Of a stretch of 64,000 nucleotides of DNA, positions 1 through 12,552 are shown in pieces. Where the stretch lies: NCBI GenBank assembly GCA_034359265.1, contig CP136891.1, forward strand, positions 6,462,501 through 6,526,500, given 5' to 3'. The position numbers were made by a program, and so were the translations under genes. Every line of letters begins with the position of its first letter. Position 1 is the stretch's first letter. A model generated the notes under the pieces. That model was not told where the DNA came from. It saw only the letters and a program-made list of their open reading frames with translations, and searched no databases. Origin of the DNA: Canna indica. Lineage: Eukaryota; Streptophyta; Magnoliopsida; Zingiberales; Cannaceae.

Positions 1-1126
1 TTTATATTTTATGCCCGCTTCTCATATTATAATCGAAGCAAGATCATTTATAAATTTGACTAGTTTTATTAATCTTTTTTCGGCCACTTGAATTTTTCAC
101 GAATTTATTTAAATACTAAATTAGATGAGCAAATTTTTTTATATACATAAGAACTAAAGAAAGTAAATAGGCAATTTTTTTATGAGCGGATGTTACTTTG
201 TAATATCAGATGATTAAAACATTTCAATCATATTTTATTAAAAATTATTTTTAAATAAATTTAATATACATGAGAGGTTTTCAAGATATCTAGTCAAAAG
301 ATCTTAACTATTTTAAAATAACAAAAAGAGATCTGTACAATTAGTCCTAAATCGATGAAAGTTCCATATAATTTACTTTAAAAAAAATCAAATTTTTTAC
401 TGAATTAGAAGAATCAGGCCATTAGAAATAAATAGTAAACAATTTAACTCGAGATAGGTTTATTAAAATAATTTTTAATTTTAGTCAAACTTAATTGAAG
501 TTGATCAAACTTAAATTAAGTTGAGGTCGAGTTTAATTATTTGATACCAGTGATGCCTTTAAAGTTGAATATTTTTCTAGTAGATGCTCATAAAGCTCAA
601 CTAGTGAGTTGAATCAGTAAACTTGAGCTTGTTCTTTTAGAATTATATTATATAAAATAAAAATCTGAAGGCTGAATAAATAAATGAATGAAACTTAGTG
701 CGGTTCCACTTAATTAATTCAACACCACTCCTCTTGCATTACCTCTCCCTCACAATATATTTTATGCGCTTGGTTTTCTCTTGCCATTACATGACGGCGA
801 TTAGTAAATTAAACCCTATATTCCCACCTTTTGACCTTGTGATAATAAAAATGTCCGAGATGTGAAAGGCTTGGTGATCAAAGAATTAATTGGCATCACC
901 TCTGGATTTGTCGATATTTAATCCTATCCAAATCTTTTTAGAGATTCATGCTCTTGACGTGCAGCGGCAAGGAGACACTTAATTCATGCCATTATTACCA
1001 TTAATGATGATGATTAGCATCATTGACAACAAATTTAAAGATATCTATTGTGATTAACTTTAAGTATAATATGTTATAGAGACATTAATTATCACGTTAC
1101 CGCTGCATTTGGGTTAGCTATTAAGA
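1..1126. other. AT-rich intergenic sequence
   Basis: No open reading frame, RNA gene or repeat structure that I can support. The sequence is AT-rich, with poly-A/T runs, and lies downstream of the minus-strand WRKY gene. Confidence 0.6.
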
Positions 1127-1535
1127 GTAGAGATGTTCATTGGGTTGACCCGACTGAATCAACCCGAGAACCCAACACGACTCGACCTATTTGGGTTGGG
1201 TCGGGTACAATCCTACCAAAGCCAATCATGATCGGGTCAGGTCTTGTGTTTTAGATTTTGAAATTCGATAATCCGATTTTTTTTATATATTTTTAATTAT
1301 TTTTAAAATATTATATTTTTACTTTTTTTTACTTTTTTTTTAAAAAAATATTTTTTAAAACGCATTTAACCTAAACGGATAAATTCGACTACCAGACCTG
1401 ACCCGAAATAGGTCGGATTGGGTTGGATCGGGTTTGAGAAGTGAAAAATTTTAAACCTAACATAATTACACTTGGTTGGGTTAGATCGATTTTTTTCCCA
1501 AATCTGACCTGACTCGTGAACAACCTTAATTAAGG
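1127..1535. mobile_element. putative MITE with imperfect terminal inverted repeats
   Basis: The left end reads GATGTTCATTGGGTTGACC and the reverse complement of the right end reads AGGTTGTTCACGAGTCAGG, so the ends pair imperfectly. Inside are repeated GGGTCGGGT/ACCCGACC words on both strands around an AT-rich core. This pattern is common in non-autonomous plant DNA transposons. I could not find a clean target-site duplication, so both family and boundaries are uncertain. Confidence 0.35.
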
Positions 1536-2464
1536 GGGTGGGGTGTCTATGTGAAAAAAAAAATTGTATCAATTTGAAATGGAGCTGCTATTAAATTAGG
1601 TTTCACAAAATTGTCAGACATTGGTATCCAGATACTAGTTACAAGTGTAATTATAATTTTCATTTGCGGCCAATCAAATAATAGACGGTAAATTTTATTT
1701 GTGAGCATTTGCTTTTGCATGCAAATGCTTTCGTAATATTTGCACTTGCGGGTAACCAATTAAACACCCCTGGAGCTAAGCTATGTACTTGTAGGTTATG
1801 CATCAATTTATTGGGATATTTATAACCCAGCGTCATAAATGGTCTGCCATATATACTTTGACATGCTTATCAAACCATGCATTCATTGTTCTTAAAATTA
1901 AGGTTTTCCAAAGGAGTCCCCAAATTGAAGCAATTAAATCTCGTTAATTACTTCTTTAATCAAGGTTTTCTCGTAGCCGAAGTAATTAGAGGTTACGGTG
2001 GATTTATTGGGCCGATTTCTTAATTATAGGCTACATATATAAGGGTTGGAGGGGGCCCATGCAAGACAAGGTTTAAGTTTGTGTCTAATGCAAACTTCAT
2101 GCTTAATTATGAAGCTTTTAATCTTGTGATATAATGGGGTGCTAAAAAGTAAAAAATGACTCAATTGACAAACAAAACCAAAATCTACATGAGGCTCAGA
2201 TAATAATACTACCAACATTAGTTCGCATAAGTATATATGATTCCGGAGCCAATTAATTTGCTAAGAAAATTTCATTCTCTTGGAAAAACTAGGAATATGA
2301 TTTCTTTCCTCCCTAGTCCCTAAGACAAGATATTGAACTTGAATTTGCTTTCTATCTGAGTCTTTATTTGACCTCGAGGATTCAGCTGAGCTAACTCTGA
2401 CAGAAGTTTGACTATTTACATGAGCATCAAGCACCCGCACAAACTAAACTCAAACTCATATGTC

Positions 2465-3829
2465 CTAATTTAGAGATGGTGAATGCTGAAGCATTCTCCC
2501 GGAAATCACGGTGGCGAGCGCGGTTGTGAATTTTGGATCCTTGGTCAATGATGAGGCCATCTGCTCCACCAGGATTTGCTGGAGCTCCGCTAGCTCGACC
2601 TCTCCGCAGAACCTCCCAACTTCTGGTTGATGACCTCCTCCTTGTTGTGTGAGATCAAGGGTGATGGTTGGGTGTGAAGGATTGAAGGAAACTAAGCATG
2701 GGAGTGATCCATTCTGCACTGCTGAACCAACTCGTCCCTGTGAGGGATGGCCATGGTTGTGCTCACCTTCATATGTGGCTACCAAGATTGATCTATCTTC
2801 TGCACTTTTTTGCACCTAATCCAAGAAAGAATTTTGCATAAATTCGAAGCACCAAAACTATATAATTAATCAGCTGATAGCTAGGCCTGAATTAAGTATC
2901 AGTACAAAATGCTTAGATCTTAAGATAATAGATGTGGTAGTTAATTAGTGCATATATATGTTTGATCTTTGGATTTAGTTAATTACCTTCTTCTTGACAG
3001 GGCATGTGGGTGCAAAGGAGCATCTGTAATAAGCTCTAGGAGAAGGGTTGTCTCTTGTAACCTTTTGGCCATATTTTCTCCATTGATAACCATCTTTCAC
3101 CACCTAATTGAGAGCATCAGAGCCAATTAAGTCGAGACGAAATATATAAAGATCAATAATTCATTCTGGAATATTTAAATTAAGAACTCACCAGGCTCGA
3201 ATCAGATGGATCAGTGTGGACATAAACTTTGGAGATCTTGGATCTTGGATCTTCCCTCATTCTTTTGAACGAGTAGTCTTCGCTCGAATTGCTCTCGAAA
3301 TGGTTGACGATATTGGCATCGACCTGTTCGGAAGCTAGTTCCCTGCTGTAGTTCACTGTTTCGGGGCTCTCGCTCTTCCTCTTTCTTGCCGGGGACTCGA
3401 CCTCTCCCTTGGAAGGCGAGGTTGCGGCAACCAGATTGAAGAACTGGGTGCAGAGAACATTGTAGTTGGAGCGCATGATGCTGACCTTCTCTTTAAGCAT
3501 CTTGTTCTCCTTGCTTACCTGATTCAACTTCGCTTCGATCACTTCGACCTATTTTTGAATTATATATTGAGCTAATATATTAATATTTTACAAATAAGTT
3601 AAGCGCGTTTGAAAGAGATCAGTATGCAGTCTCGGTGCAGCCGACCTACCTCATCCTTTGCTGAAAAACTAGACTCGTCATGAGATGGAGTCTGAGGCTC
3701 TCTGTGCGAATTCAACACCGAGGAACTTAGCCGACTGAATTCGATCATCGAAGCTTGTTCAGGGAGCCGGCGGTGGCCGACTGTGAGGTCGAGGCCGAGA
3801 GATGGCGTGTTCATCCAAGAGGAATCCAT
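2465..3829 (-). CDS. WRKY transcription factor, group IIa (WRKY40/18/60 type)
   Basis: Sequence-specific nuclear transcription factor that binds W-boxes; group IIa members mostly regulate defence and abscisic acid responses, often as repressors. Four exons in minus order: 3829-3650, 3548-3192, 3103-2987, 2815-2465. All have GT-AG borders and phase-0 joins, giving 334 residues. The N-terminus has SLGLDL, an LxLxL (EAR-like) motif. Exon 2 opens with a heptad-rich coiled coil ([19 protein letters not shown]), as expected for group IIa dimerisation, followed by a basic ARKRK nuclear signal. The WRKYGQK heptad is in exon 3, and the zinc finger C-X5-C-X23-H-X-H is completed in exon 4. The last intron falls before the V of PVKKK-V, the V-type position diagnostic for groups IIa and IIb. 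Nothing looks broken. The exact ortholog is not assigned. Confidence 0.95.
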
Positions 3830-4980
3830 ATTGATATATAGAAAAGTAACTAGTGTTAATTTCCTTGCAGAGGAAAGCAAGAACAAATGGTGTGAAGAAG
3901 GTTGGGTGTATGCCTATATATATATAATATAAGAGAGAGAGGAAGTGAACTGTGGCTTGGTATGAGGAGGAACAAAAAAAAGAGGAGATGACTAAGAATA
4001 AGCAATGACATCAGCAGATTGACATCACCATTTTCTTTGTGAGTAAAGAGAAGACCGGAGGGAATCAGAAAGTCTTGTGCCAAATTGTCTTGGGAAGTTT
4101 GATGCCAGTTTAAATTTAGAAGGATAGCTTGTGATGATCATAATTAAAGAGAAGGGAAGAGACATTGATGGGATTAGGAAGTGGGAGGAAAGCGGAGTGC
4201 CATCTCATCCAAGACAGGAAATGGTCAAAAAAGGTGGGCTCTTTCGGTCAAGCATGCATTCCAAATTCAAAGCCAGAAAAGGAATATTGTCTTGTGCGTG
4301 ACAATAATTGTATATAATACAATATAATAAAATTAGGAAAGGCAAGTAATAGGATATTTTTAGATGTTGGTTCCTAATCCCGTGTGGATGAATCATTAAT
4401 CAAACTCAGATTCAATATTATGTATGTAAAGGATGCTGTAATTTGATTTCTGATGATATTAATATAGTGATGCATGATCGAGGGGAACATACCTCTACTC
4501 AGACTGATGGCGAGAGAAGCACGGCCATGGCCCTCTGCTCTTTTTACCCACATATGAGTAGAGGGTGACCTGTCTTGAGCATGGTTTTTTCAAAAAAAAA
4601 AAAAAAACTCAGATTCAATATTTCAATGGTCGTCGTAATTAATTAATAGTTGCTTATAATTTCCTTAGATACGATGTTCCAAGAGTTGTGGTCAAAATAA
4701 TTAATTTGTTTGAATTATATTGTCCCACTTGGTACTGATGAAGGGGAGGATATATCGAGTGAACCATGACAATAAATGGGTCGCACAATCTCACATCCTC
4801 TTTAATTGTTTGGAATTATATATGCAAGTGGGAGGAGAGTGTGGGGGCAAATTGCAAAATTCTAGCTTTCAACTCTCATGTGTTCTGAAATTTTTGAGGA
4901 AGCGAAAAGATTGACTAAAGAATGCAATTTACCTACTTAATTAATTTCCCAATCAAAGGTTGAAAGATATATTGACCAAA
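3830..4980 (-). promoter_or_regulatory. WRKY promoter with clustered W-boxes
   Basis: A TATA-like run (3913-3931) lies 85-100 bases upstream of the ATG. Core W-boxes TTGACC/T occur at 4223-4228, 4246-4251 and 4690-4695 on the minus strand, and at 4911-4916 and 4972-4977 on the plus strand. Five matches in about 1.2 kb is well above the roughly one per kb expected for this six-base motif on both strands. Group IIa WRKY genes are known to be bound by WRKY proteins at their own promoters, so auto- or cross-regulation is likely. That last step is inference. Confidence 0.55.
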
Positions 4981-5683
4981 AAAAGAGCGTGTATACATTT
5001 TTTTTAATCTTTGATTTCAACTATATATATTTTTTAAATGAGATTAAACAATTCATTAGTTTAATGGTTTCTTAATGTACGTATGGCTAGTAGGGATCCT
5101 TAATATATGATCTTTTTATATATAGTGAAGATCCTTATAATAGTATATTATTTTATGACTAATTGCAATTGTACGTCAACCATATACATGATTAAAAAAG
5201 TTTATAAGTAAATTGATGAGAAATAAAATAATTATTTTTTATTCTCATGTTTCATTTGACAAAATTAAGGATTAATTATTTTTTAAATTATGGTTATGTT
5301 TGAAACATCAAGACTAGTTAGTTATGCATATATTTATGCCTAATCTTAAAGATGACTATTCTTCGACTAATTAATAACTCTTATCAATTATTTAATGCAA
5401 AAATCAAATATAAAAATAACTATATATTCTTTAAATGCTTCATTTCTTGTTTATTTCTAATTTTTTTATTTCATTTGATGAACCAAAGGATCCTTTTGTA
5501 TTGATAGAAGCTTCAGTATCAAGTTTATGAAATGTCTGCATGCAAGTCCAGCATGCAGTCCTGCATGTGGAAATTTGGCTGATATTTTGATAGTGAATTA
5601 TATATCCAAGTGGAGCTGATTGCATATAGACTTTGACATACATGCTTAATTAAATATCAATTATGTGGATCTTATTAATTAAT
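4981..5683. other. AT-rich intergenic sequence
   Basis: No gene, tandem repeat or terminal-repeat structure that I can support. Confidence 0.6.
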
Positions 5684-5990
5684 GGGAAAATCATATTTTT
5701 TGTCGCCGTAGTTTACTCCAATTTTGATTTTAGTTCCTATAATTTTAAAATTTTGATTTTAGTCACCGCAGTTTATTTTGGTTCAAGATTTGATCCCTAC
5801 TGTCACATGACGTCTAAACGGTGCTGACGTGGATAACATGTGCTGACTGAACAATATCGACGTGAAGCGTGCAGGACCAACTTTGTAATATATAAGGACT
5901 AAAACTAAAATTTTATAAATTATGAGGTTTAAAATTAAAATTTTGTAAACTATAATGACTAAAACTAAAATTTAAATAATTATTTTTCCT
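5684..5990. repeat. dispersed MITE-like repeat, copy 1 of an inverted pair
   Basis: It starts GGGAAAATCAT and ends ATTATTTTTCC. It carries repeated 'ggactaaaat / attttagtcc' words around a central CACATGACGTCTAAACGG block. The reverse complement of 7905-8166 aligns along its length (shared GATCCCTAC, ACGTGGATAACA and ACCAACTTTGTAA), so the two are the same family in opposite orientation. The class is not known. No target-site duplication was found. Confidence 0.6.
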
Positions 5991-6411
5991 AATAAATATA
6001 AAAAATTATGGGATATTTTTTAAAAATTTATTTATAAATAGCTATAATATTTAAAAATATTAAAATTGAACAAACTTTTTACATTAAGGTGATTTATTTT
6101 AAATTTTATTTTGAAAAGTGTGATGACATGTTTATATATTTAAAAGATTAATTTAATATTTGCAAGATTAATTTATTTTTTATTTAAGACACAAATATTT
6201 GATTTCATATTCTTGCATTGAACACATTAATTGAACATGAAACATATTAATATTTTGTAGTATGTTCTGTATATCTGAATATCCCTTAATAATGCCCACG
6301 AAATTATAGCAATGACTTTGTATTATGGTGTTGCCACTACAGTAAATACATGGGAAATCGACATTTATTAGAGTGAAAATTAATAATTTCTTGACGTTTG
6401 AGATCTAATTT

Positions 6412-7610
6412 CACTATTAGAAATTAGATCTTCAACAACGGTCGCTCAAGCCGTTGCTATTTGCAACGGCATTCTAACGGACACGTGAGCCGTTGCAGAT
6501 ATTAATTACCTCATCAACGACTTTCTAACGGACAAGTGAGCAGTTGCTGATGATTAACTTATCAGCAACGGCTTTCTAACGGACAAATGAGCCGTTGCTG
6601 ATAAGTTTATATAGGGCACGTGATCGCGCCCGCCCCCTTCTTCCTCTTCCTCTGCCCGCCGCCGCTGCTCTCTTCCGACGCCGCTGCTGACGCCGTCACC
6701 CCGTCCTCGACCTCCGATTCCGACCTCCGCCTTTCGTTCGATTCGAGGTATTGGTGAGCGGCCGTCCACCTCCAAGTCCAGTTCTGATCATAGTACTAGG
6801 ATAAGGACATTAGAGGAGACAGTCGCGCATCAAAGTTAGATGATGATGGAGATGCATGCTATGCTACGCAACATCTCAGCTCATACCGGAGCAGACATCC
6901 CCTCGGCATCATCTGATCCATCGTCCTCGAGTCAGTCCACGCCGGTGTACACCCAAGCACTCCAGACCCCGCCATATGATCCAGACCATCCTCCATCGTC
7001 ATCGTGAGATTTATTATTATTTTTTATATTGACTTTGTTACTTAGATACTATACTTGATTAATTTATTTTGTTTGGATATTGATACATCAAATTTGCATT
7101 TGAATAGTTTTTATACGATTGTGAATAATTATAAATATAAGTATAATTATTTTGATATATATCTGGGTGTATTTGTGATGTGTGAATGAATATATGTATG
7201 AGTGTATGAGTATGTGAGTTATGTATCAGATAATATATCAATGTATTAAATGGAAATTTGAAATTTTAGAATTTTTCGGTTGCAAGTTGTAGTCATCAGC
7301 AATGGCTTTCCCACGGTCGTCCGTGGGAAAGCCGTTACTAAAAGTGTATCGTAAGCCGTTGCTGATGTCATACAGCAACGGCTTAGCAATAGTCTTTCAC
7401 TAACGGTGTTGCTACGGACACGCGGGCCGTTGCTAATAATTATTATCAGCAACGGAACCGGGTCCATGGCAAACTCATTGCTAATAATATTATTAGCAAA
7501 GGCTCGAGCGGCCGTTGCTAAATTATCAGCAACACGTTTTTCTACCACGGCTCCGTTGCAACGGTTGGGGCCGTTGCAAGCCGTTGCTGATGTCCATTAT
7601 TCCAATAGTG
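6412..7610. mobile_element. non-autonomous CACTA (CMC/EnSpm) transposon
   Basis: The ends are CACTATTAGAA and, inverted, CACTATTGGAA, flanked on both sides by the 3-bp duplication TTT (6409-6411 and 7611-7613). Both features are hallmarks of the CACTA superfamily. Both subterminal regions are packed with GCAACGGC/GCCGTTGC words in both orientations, the expected arrangement of transposase-binding repeats. Length is 1199 bp, far too short for an autonomous element. The core is GC-rich and includes a decayed transposase tail. Confidence 0.9.
6770..7007 (+). pseudogene. decayed C-terminal end of a plant En/Spm-type transposase
   Basis: A reading frame ending in TGA at 7005-7007 encodes a Met-rich stretch (MMMEMHAMLRN) followed by a Ser/Pro/Gln-rich tail ending HPPSSS. 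This resembles the C-terminal tail of plant Ptta/En/Spm transposases. Just upstream, in the same frame, RIRTLEETVAHQS is cut off by a TAG stop immediately before the first ATG. It sits inside the CACTA element and cannot make a working transposase. The assignment rests on composition and context, not on a catalytic motif. Confidence 0.5.
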
Positions 7611-7904
7611 TTTAAATCGATTTGAATGCGCCAAATTTAGGATCAAAATGGAGGTGATGAGGTGATCAGTGAAGAGATGAGCAAATCGAGAGAGCAAGTT
7701 ATTGAATTCTGCAATCACTACGAAATTCACGCTAAATCAGGGTAATTAACGGATAAAAACCGACGCCTAATGACGACGTCAGTTTAAATACACCAAAATT
7801 ATCGTAAATTACTGTAGTGTGCTCAAATTTAATATTTTTAAATATTATAATTATTTATAAATAAATTTTAAAACATTGTGATTTTTTATATTTTTTTAAG
7901 AAAA

Positions 7905-8166
7905 AAATAATAAGTTTGGTCCCTATAATTTAATTGAATTTTGGTTTTAGTCTTTATAGTTTACAAAGTTGGTTCTTGCATGTCAACGTCAGCAATGTGC
8001 AGTCAGCATCTGTTATCCACGTTAGCTCTGTTTAGGCCTCATGTGATGGTAGGGATCAAATCCTAAATGAAAATAAAATGTGAGAATTAAAATCAAAATT
8101 TTGAAATTACGAGGACTAAAATCAAAATTCGAGCAAACTGTGAGGACCAAGTATGATTTTCCCTAT
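7905..8166. repeat. dispersed MITE-like repeat, copy 2 (inverted)
   Basis: Read on the minus strand it starts TAGGGAAAATCATACTTGG and follows the same layout as 5684-5990, including GATCCCTACCATCACATGAG and ACGTGGATAACAG. Together the two copies form an inverted pair bracketing the CACTA element. Confidence 0.6.
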
Positions 8167-10433
8167 TTAGCATCCAAAACCAATTATATGTTTATACTAG
8201 TTCTAGCTAATAATTAAGCATAATTAGTATTTATATTTTAAAATATATACTATTATGAATATTCGAAATAATGGGCAAATGGTAAAGTATAAGTAAATAT
8301 TAGGTGCATACAAACACTACAACTAAGAATCAAACTTATGATTTATTAACAATATATATGATGTCTCACCACTAAATTATTATAGTAATTTTTTTTTTAC
8401 TAAATTACTCAAAGTATGCGACTCTTAATATTCTCAATGAAGGCTCTATTTGTTGACCTTCAATATTCTCTTGTATTGTACATCATTGATGGGAGAAACT
8501 TTTATTAAAAATCAAAATTAGTAAAAATAAATTAATACTATATTGAAAGTCTAAAATGTCATTTAATATGAAATTTTAAAAAAAAACTAAAAATCATTTA
8601 TTGTGGAACGGAGGGAGTAGTTGATAAATATGAGACAAATTAAATTATAAATAATTAACTATAATAAACTTTAAAGTCATTAATAATTAATGTCAGGTAG
8701 ATATAGAGATGATAAATCTAGCTGGTTTAATTAGCAGTATGCAGAAATATTAACTAGTGTTTGGTCAAAAACTCAAATATCTGAAAATTAAATGCAGGAA
8801 GAACATTTGCATAATCTCGTGTTTAAAGTCAAAATTATCACTATATATGCGGGACAAATCGAAATTAAAGTCAAATTATCAACTATTTCTTATCAACATT
8901 TTTGGATATAAAGAAATTACAAATCACGTTTCCTGAGAAAATTGGTCATGTGAACAGAATTTGCACTCCTTAATTAAAGTACAGTCAGATAATTTCTTCT
9001 TCCCCAAGTATCTTCAGAATCAATGTTAGATCGAACAAGCAAAAATCTCATAGATAAGTTTGTGAGATGTATCCAAAACTCAACCTAATTTACTCATCTC
9101 ATAGATATACAGGGTTCTGGGTTTTAATCAATTTCCAATGTAACTAATTAGGATATATTTGGTATCACTGAAATAGAAGTACCGAACAGTATAATTTAAT
9201 TTGTCTCATATTTGATGCTTGTTCTTGGAATATATATGATTATATGCATCATTTATTTTTTTGTTTTAATTTTTTAAGAATATCTCGATCAATATATATT
9301 GACCCGCGTTGTGATAATAAAGAACCGAATACATAACAATACTAAGAAAATTCTTGTCAAATCAATTTGCATTTTTACACTACATAATATTATATGCGAG
9401 CAAGAAATTAGGACTGATAAGTTGTAGTCTTCTTGATAAAGAGAAGCTTGAGCTCCTGCCACGTTTAATTAGTCCGGTGTCACATTGATCTGACATTAAA
9501 TAGTGCTATGCTTTGATGCTCCTCATTAACACCCCCCAAAAAAGTTAACTCTATTTCCAGATTTGCACCTAGGCATGCTTAATTAGCTAGTTAGGTCACA
9601 TCACATATTCACAAATCACAATGGTTTCTGTTTGCCATGAACACACGCCACTTTTTTTATATATAGCTAGTTAGAAATTAAACATTAGGCTAAATTAAAT
9701 TGATAATTAAACTTGATATTTACGACAAAAACGTATAAAGGGGAGAAGGAATTGTGGTGAGCGTAGAAACCATAATTAAAATGGAAGGAATATATATTTA
9801 GTAAGAGAGGAAGAGAGGACTTCAACTCATGACCGTCAAGTCAACGGACGTAAAGATGGCGTTGGATTCCCGGTGCACATCGCCATTGTGTGCGGAAGCC
9901 GCGTGCATGCACCTTTCTTTAGACTTTAGACGGGTTGACATCCTCGAGTCTTCGCTCTCGCTTTAAGTCAACGTCACCAGCTACCAATCGAAATATCGAG
10001 CCATTAATTAAACAAGGAATACGTTAATGCCATCTTTCGCTTTTAATTTCTATTTTCTACTACTAGCAATTATTTTTATAGTTCGTAATAATTATTTTTA
10101 TAAACAAGTATACTCATATATATATATATATTACAATGAAATTGGTTCGCATGCAATCGAACAAGCATGAACAAATTACTCAGTCAATCGTGAATAACAC
10201 AGTGTGATAATAGGTTGTATGGTGTATAAAAATCTAAAATTTGATTTTTAATATAATCTCCTAATATACCGTTGGTGATAACACAATTGTACGATGGGTT
10301 GACCTGAATACAAGAGGGTCAATTAGGAGCGGTGAGCCGATGAATATGAATTAATTGCACAACGTCGTGGCATGGAATTAATAGTTTATACTATTAAATG
10401 TACAACGTGGAAATGTTGGAGAAAATTAAAGTT
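8167..10433. other. AT-rich intergenic sequence
   Basis: Over 2 kb without a supportable gene, RNA or element end. It includes a short (TA)n run near 10115-10130. I see nothing else in it. Confidence 0.6.
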
Positions 10434-10569
10434 GGTGTGAAAGGAAGCAGCTGCCTTAATTAGGGATATATTTTAGATGCATATAATATGCTTCTAAAAT
10501 CGGTGTGAAAGGAAGCAGCCGCCTTAATTAAGGATATATTTTAGATGCGTATAATATGCTTCCGACATA
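10434..10569. repeat. tandem duplication, two 68-bp units
   Basis: Two adjacent copies start GGTGTGAAAGGAAGCAG at 10434 and 10502 and both end with TAATATGCTTC. They differ by only a few substitutions, so the duplication is fairly recent. Non-coding. Confidence 0.9.
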
Positions 10570-10599
10570 TATTTTCCTATATCAATTTTAATTTTTATA

Positions 10600-12520
10600 G
10601 AGAATAGAATCTGCAATTATCTTAGTACGAAGAATGGTATCTTCCCCTTCAAATATTTTGGAATCATGATTTTCCCTAAAAAATCTTTCTCCGACACTCA
10701 TGATCATATCTTTAATTCAATTGACTCTAAATTAAGTAATTGAAAAGCAAACCTTTTGTCTCAAGTTGGTAAGCTTGTCCTAATAAAATTTATTCTAAAT
10801 TCTATCCCCATATATTCCTTAGCTGTCACCTGAATATCCTCCGAGCTCTCCTCTAAAATTGAATCAAGAATCAGAAACTTTCTTTGGAACAATTCTTCGA
10901 ATAAAAAAAGGCTTTTATTTTGTCAATTGTGATACTATAATTTTGCCTAAGGACAAGGGTGGTCTAGGCATCCATGATATTAGACCAAATGTTTTTTCCT
11001 CCAAGCTAGTAGAATTTAAAAATACTTATCTAATTAATCATGAATCTATTTGGATCCAGCTTGTCAAAAATAAATATCCCTCAATGAACTCATTTCATGA
11101 CAACAATCACATTAATTCTTCCTTTGCTTGGAAGTTAATAACCAAAGCATACTCTCACATTCATTCAAGATTTCTTTCTACCATTGCTTTTGGCAGCAAT
11201 ACGTCTTTCTTGAATGATAATTGAATATTGGATATGTCTCCTGCTCTTAAACCAACCTTCTTTAATACAAATCTGATTAAACAAAGTACTAAAGTTCACC
11301 ATTTGCTCCAAGATCAGAATTGGTCCCCTTTTATTGGGCTCACTATGTGTGGACGATTATTGTGGGATAAAATTGCAAGCATAGATTTATCGGTGCATCC
11401 CGATGATGATAAAAATGTATGAAAGCTAACTAGTCATGGAATGGCCTCCTCCTCCTCTGCTTTTAGATTTCTAAAGTGCTCTAATGATGTTGCTATTAGC
11501 TCTAATTCGATTTGGAATATGATTTGGAAGTTGAAAACATCCCCTAAAGTCCAGCTGTTTATTTGGAAAAAATTTCATGGCAGGTTGCTTACTAAATCTC
11601 GTTTGGTTTCTTTCGGTATTTCAACTTCCGATTCTTGTTGCTTTTGCATGAATTCAACCGAAAACTTTAAACGTCTATTTTTTTAATGCAAATTTTTCAG
11701 TGACTCATGGACTGCACTTGGTTTACATCTTAATGTGAATTTTGACTGTAGACATCATTGGCACTTGGATTCTTGGTTTTTACTAAACTTGGATTTATTT
11801 AAGCTCGGCTTCCAAAGCCATCGTGGCTACTGCTTTATGATTTATTTGGTACTTTAGAAATTCTATTATGCATGGTGGGTTGAGGCCTTCCACTAGATTA
11901 GCAATGACCCGAATATTGGCTTTCTCAAGTCAATTTACAAATACTTACACTCCTGAGGGCGACAATATGTACTCTTCAAACTATGCTTGCAATTGGTCCC
12001 CTCCCATGTCTCTTGGCTTAAAATTAATTGTGATGGTTCATTTGCTAATAGCGAGGAGGCGCGGGAGTCATTCTTCGTAATTTCAAAGGCGAGTGCATCT
12101 TTGCCTCTTGTTATTACTTCTCTTCTTATTCAGCATTTTATTCAGAAGCTACTGCCATTTATTTTGCACTTTCTTATGCAGTTGACAGGAATTTGGATCG
12201 CATTATTATTGAATCGGACTGCAAAAATTTTATGGAATTAATCAATAGCATTTCAGATCATCCTTCATGCTTGGGATCCTTGCTTAGGGATATTAAAGAC
12301 CTAATGTTAAAGTTCTCTAATATTATTGTATCTTTTGTTAATAGAAATGTAAACAAAGCAGCCCACTGGGCGGCAAACTCGGTTCGAGATAGCAAATTAT
12401 CCACCTCGTGGACGTCCGATCTACCTCACGAGCTCGAAAATATCATGTATCATGATTCTTTAGTCGTAGGCTAAAGCTGTAATATAATTTTGTTTCTTCT
12501 GTAAAAAAAAAACACCCTAA
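10600..12520 (+). pseudogene. 5'-truncated L1-type LINE: end of RT, zf-RVT and RNase H
   Basis: Translating across frames gives, in order: the thumb end of a LINE reverse transcriptase (KYFGIMIF, LLSQVGKLVLIKFILNSIP; 10630-10820), the ILPKDKGGLGIHDIR linker, a zinc-binding RT-associated domain (IWKLKTSPKVQLFIWKK, then CCFC; 11441-11686), and a plant L1 RNase H domain (WLKINCDGSF, IIIESDCKNF, RNVNKAAHWAANS; 12003-12470). It ends in an A-run at 12504-12513. Several frameshifts and in-frame stops break it, including two stops in the RT part. The 5' part (ORF1, endonuclease, RT core) is missing, typical of a truncated LINE insertion. Confidence 0.9.
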
Positions 12521-12552
12521 TTTGTTCAATGTTGAAAGGGAGCATGATTGTT

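Noticed and set aside
7246..7730. Overlapping frames of 62-100 codons on both strands
   Set aside because: They read across the CACTA subterminal GCAACGGC repeats and its right boundary, so they are not genes.
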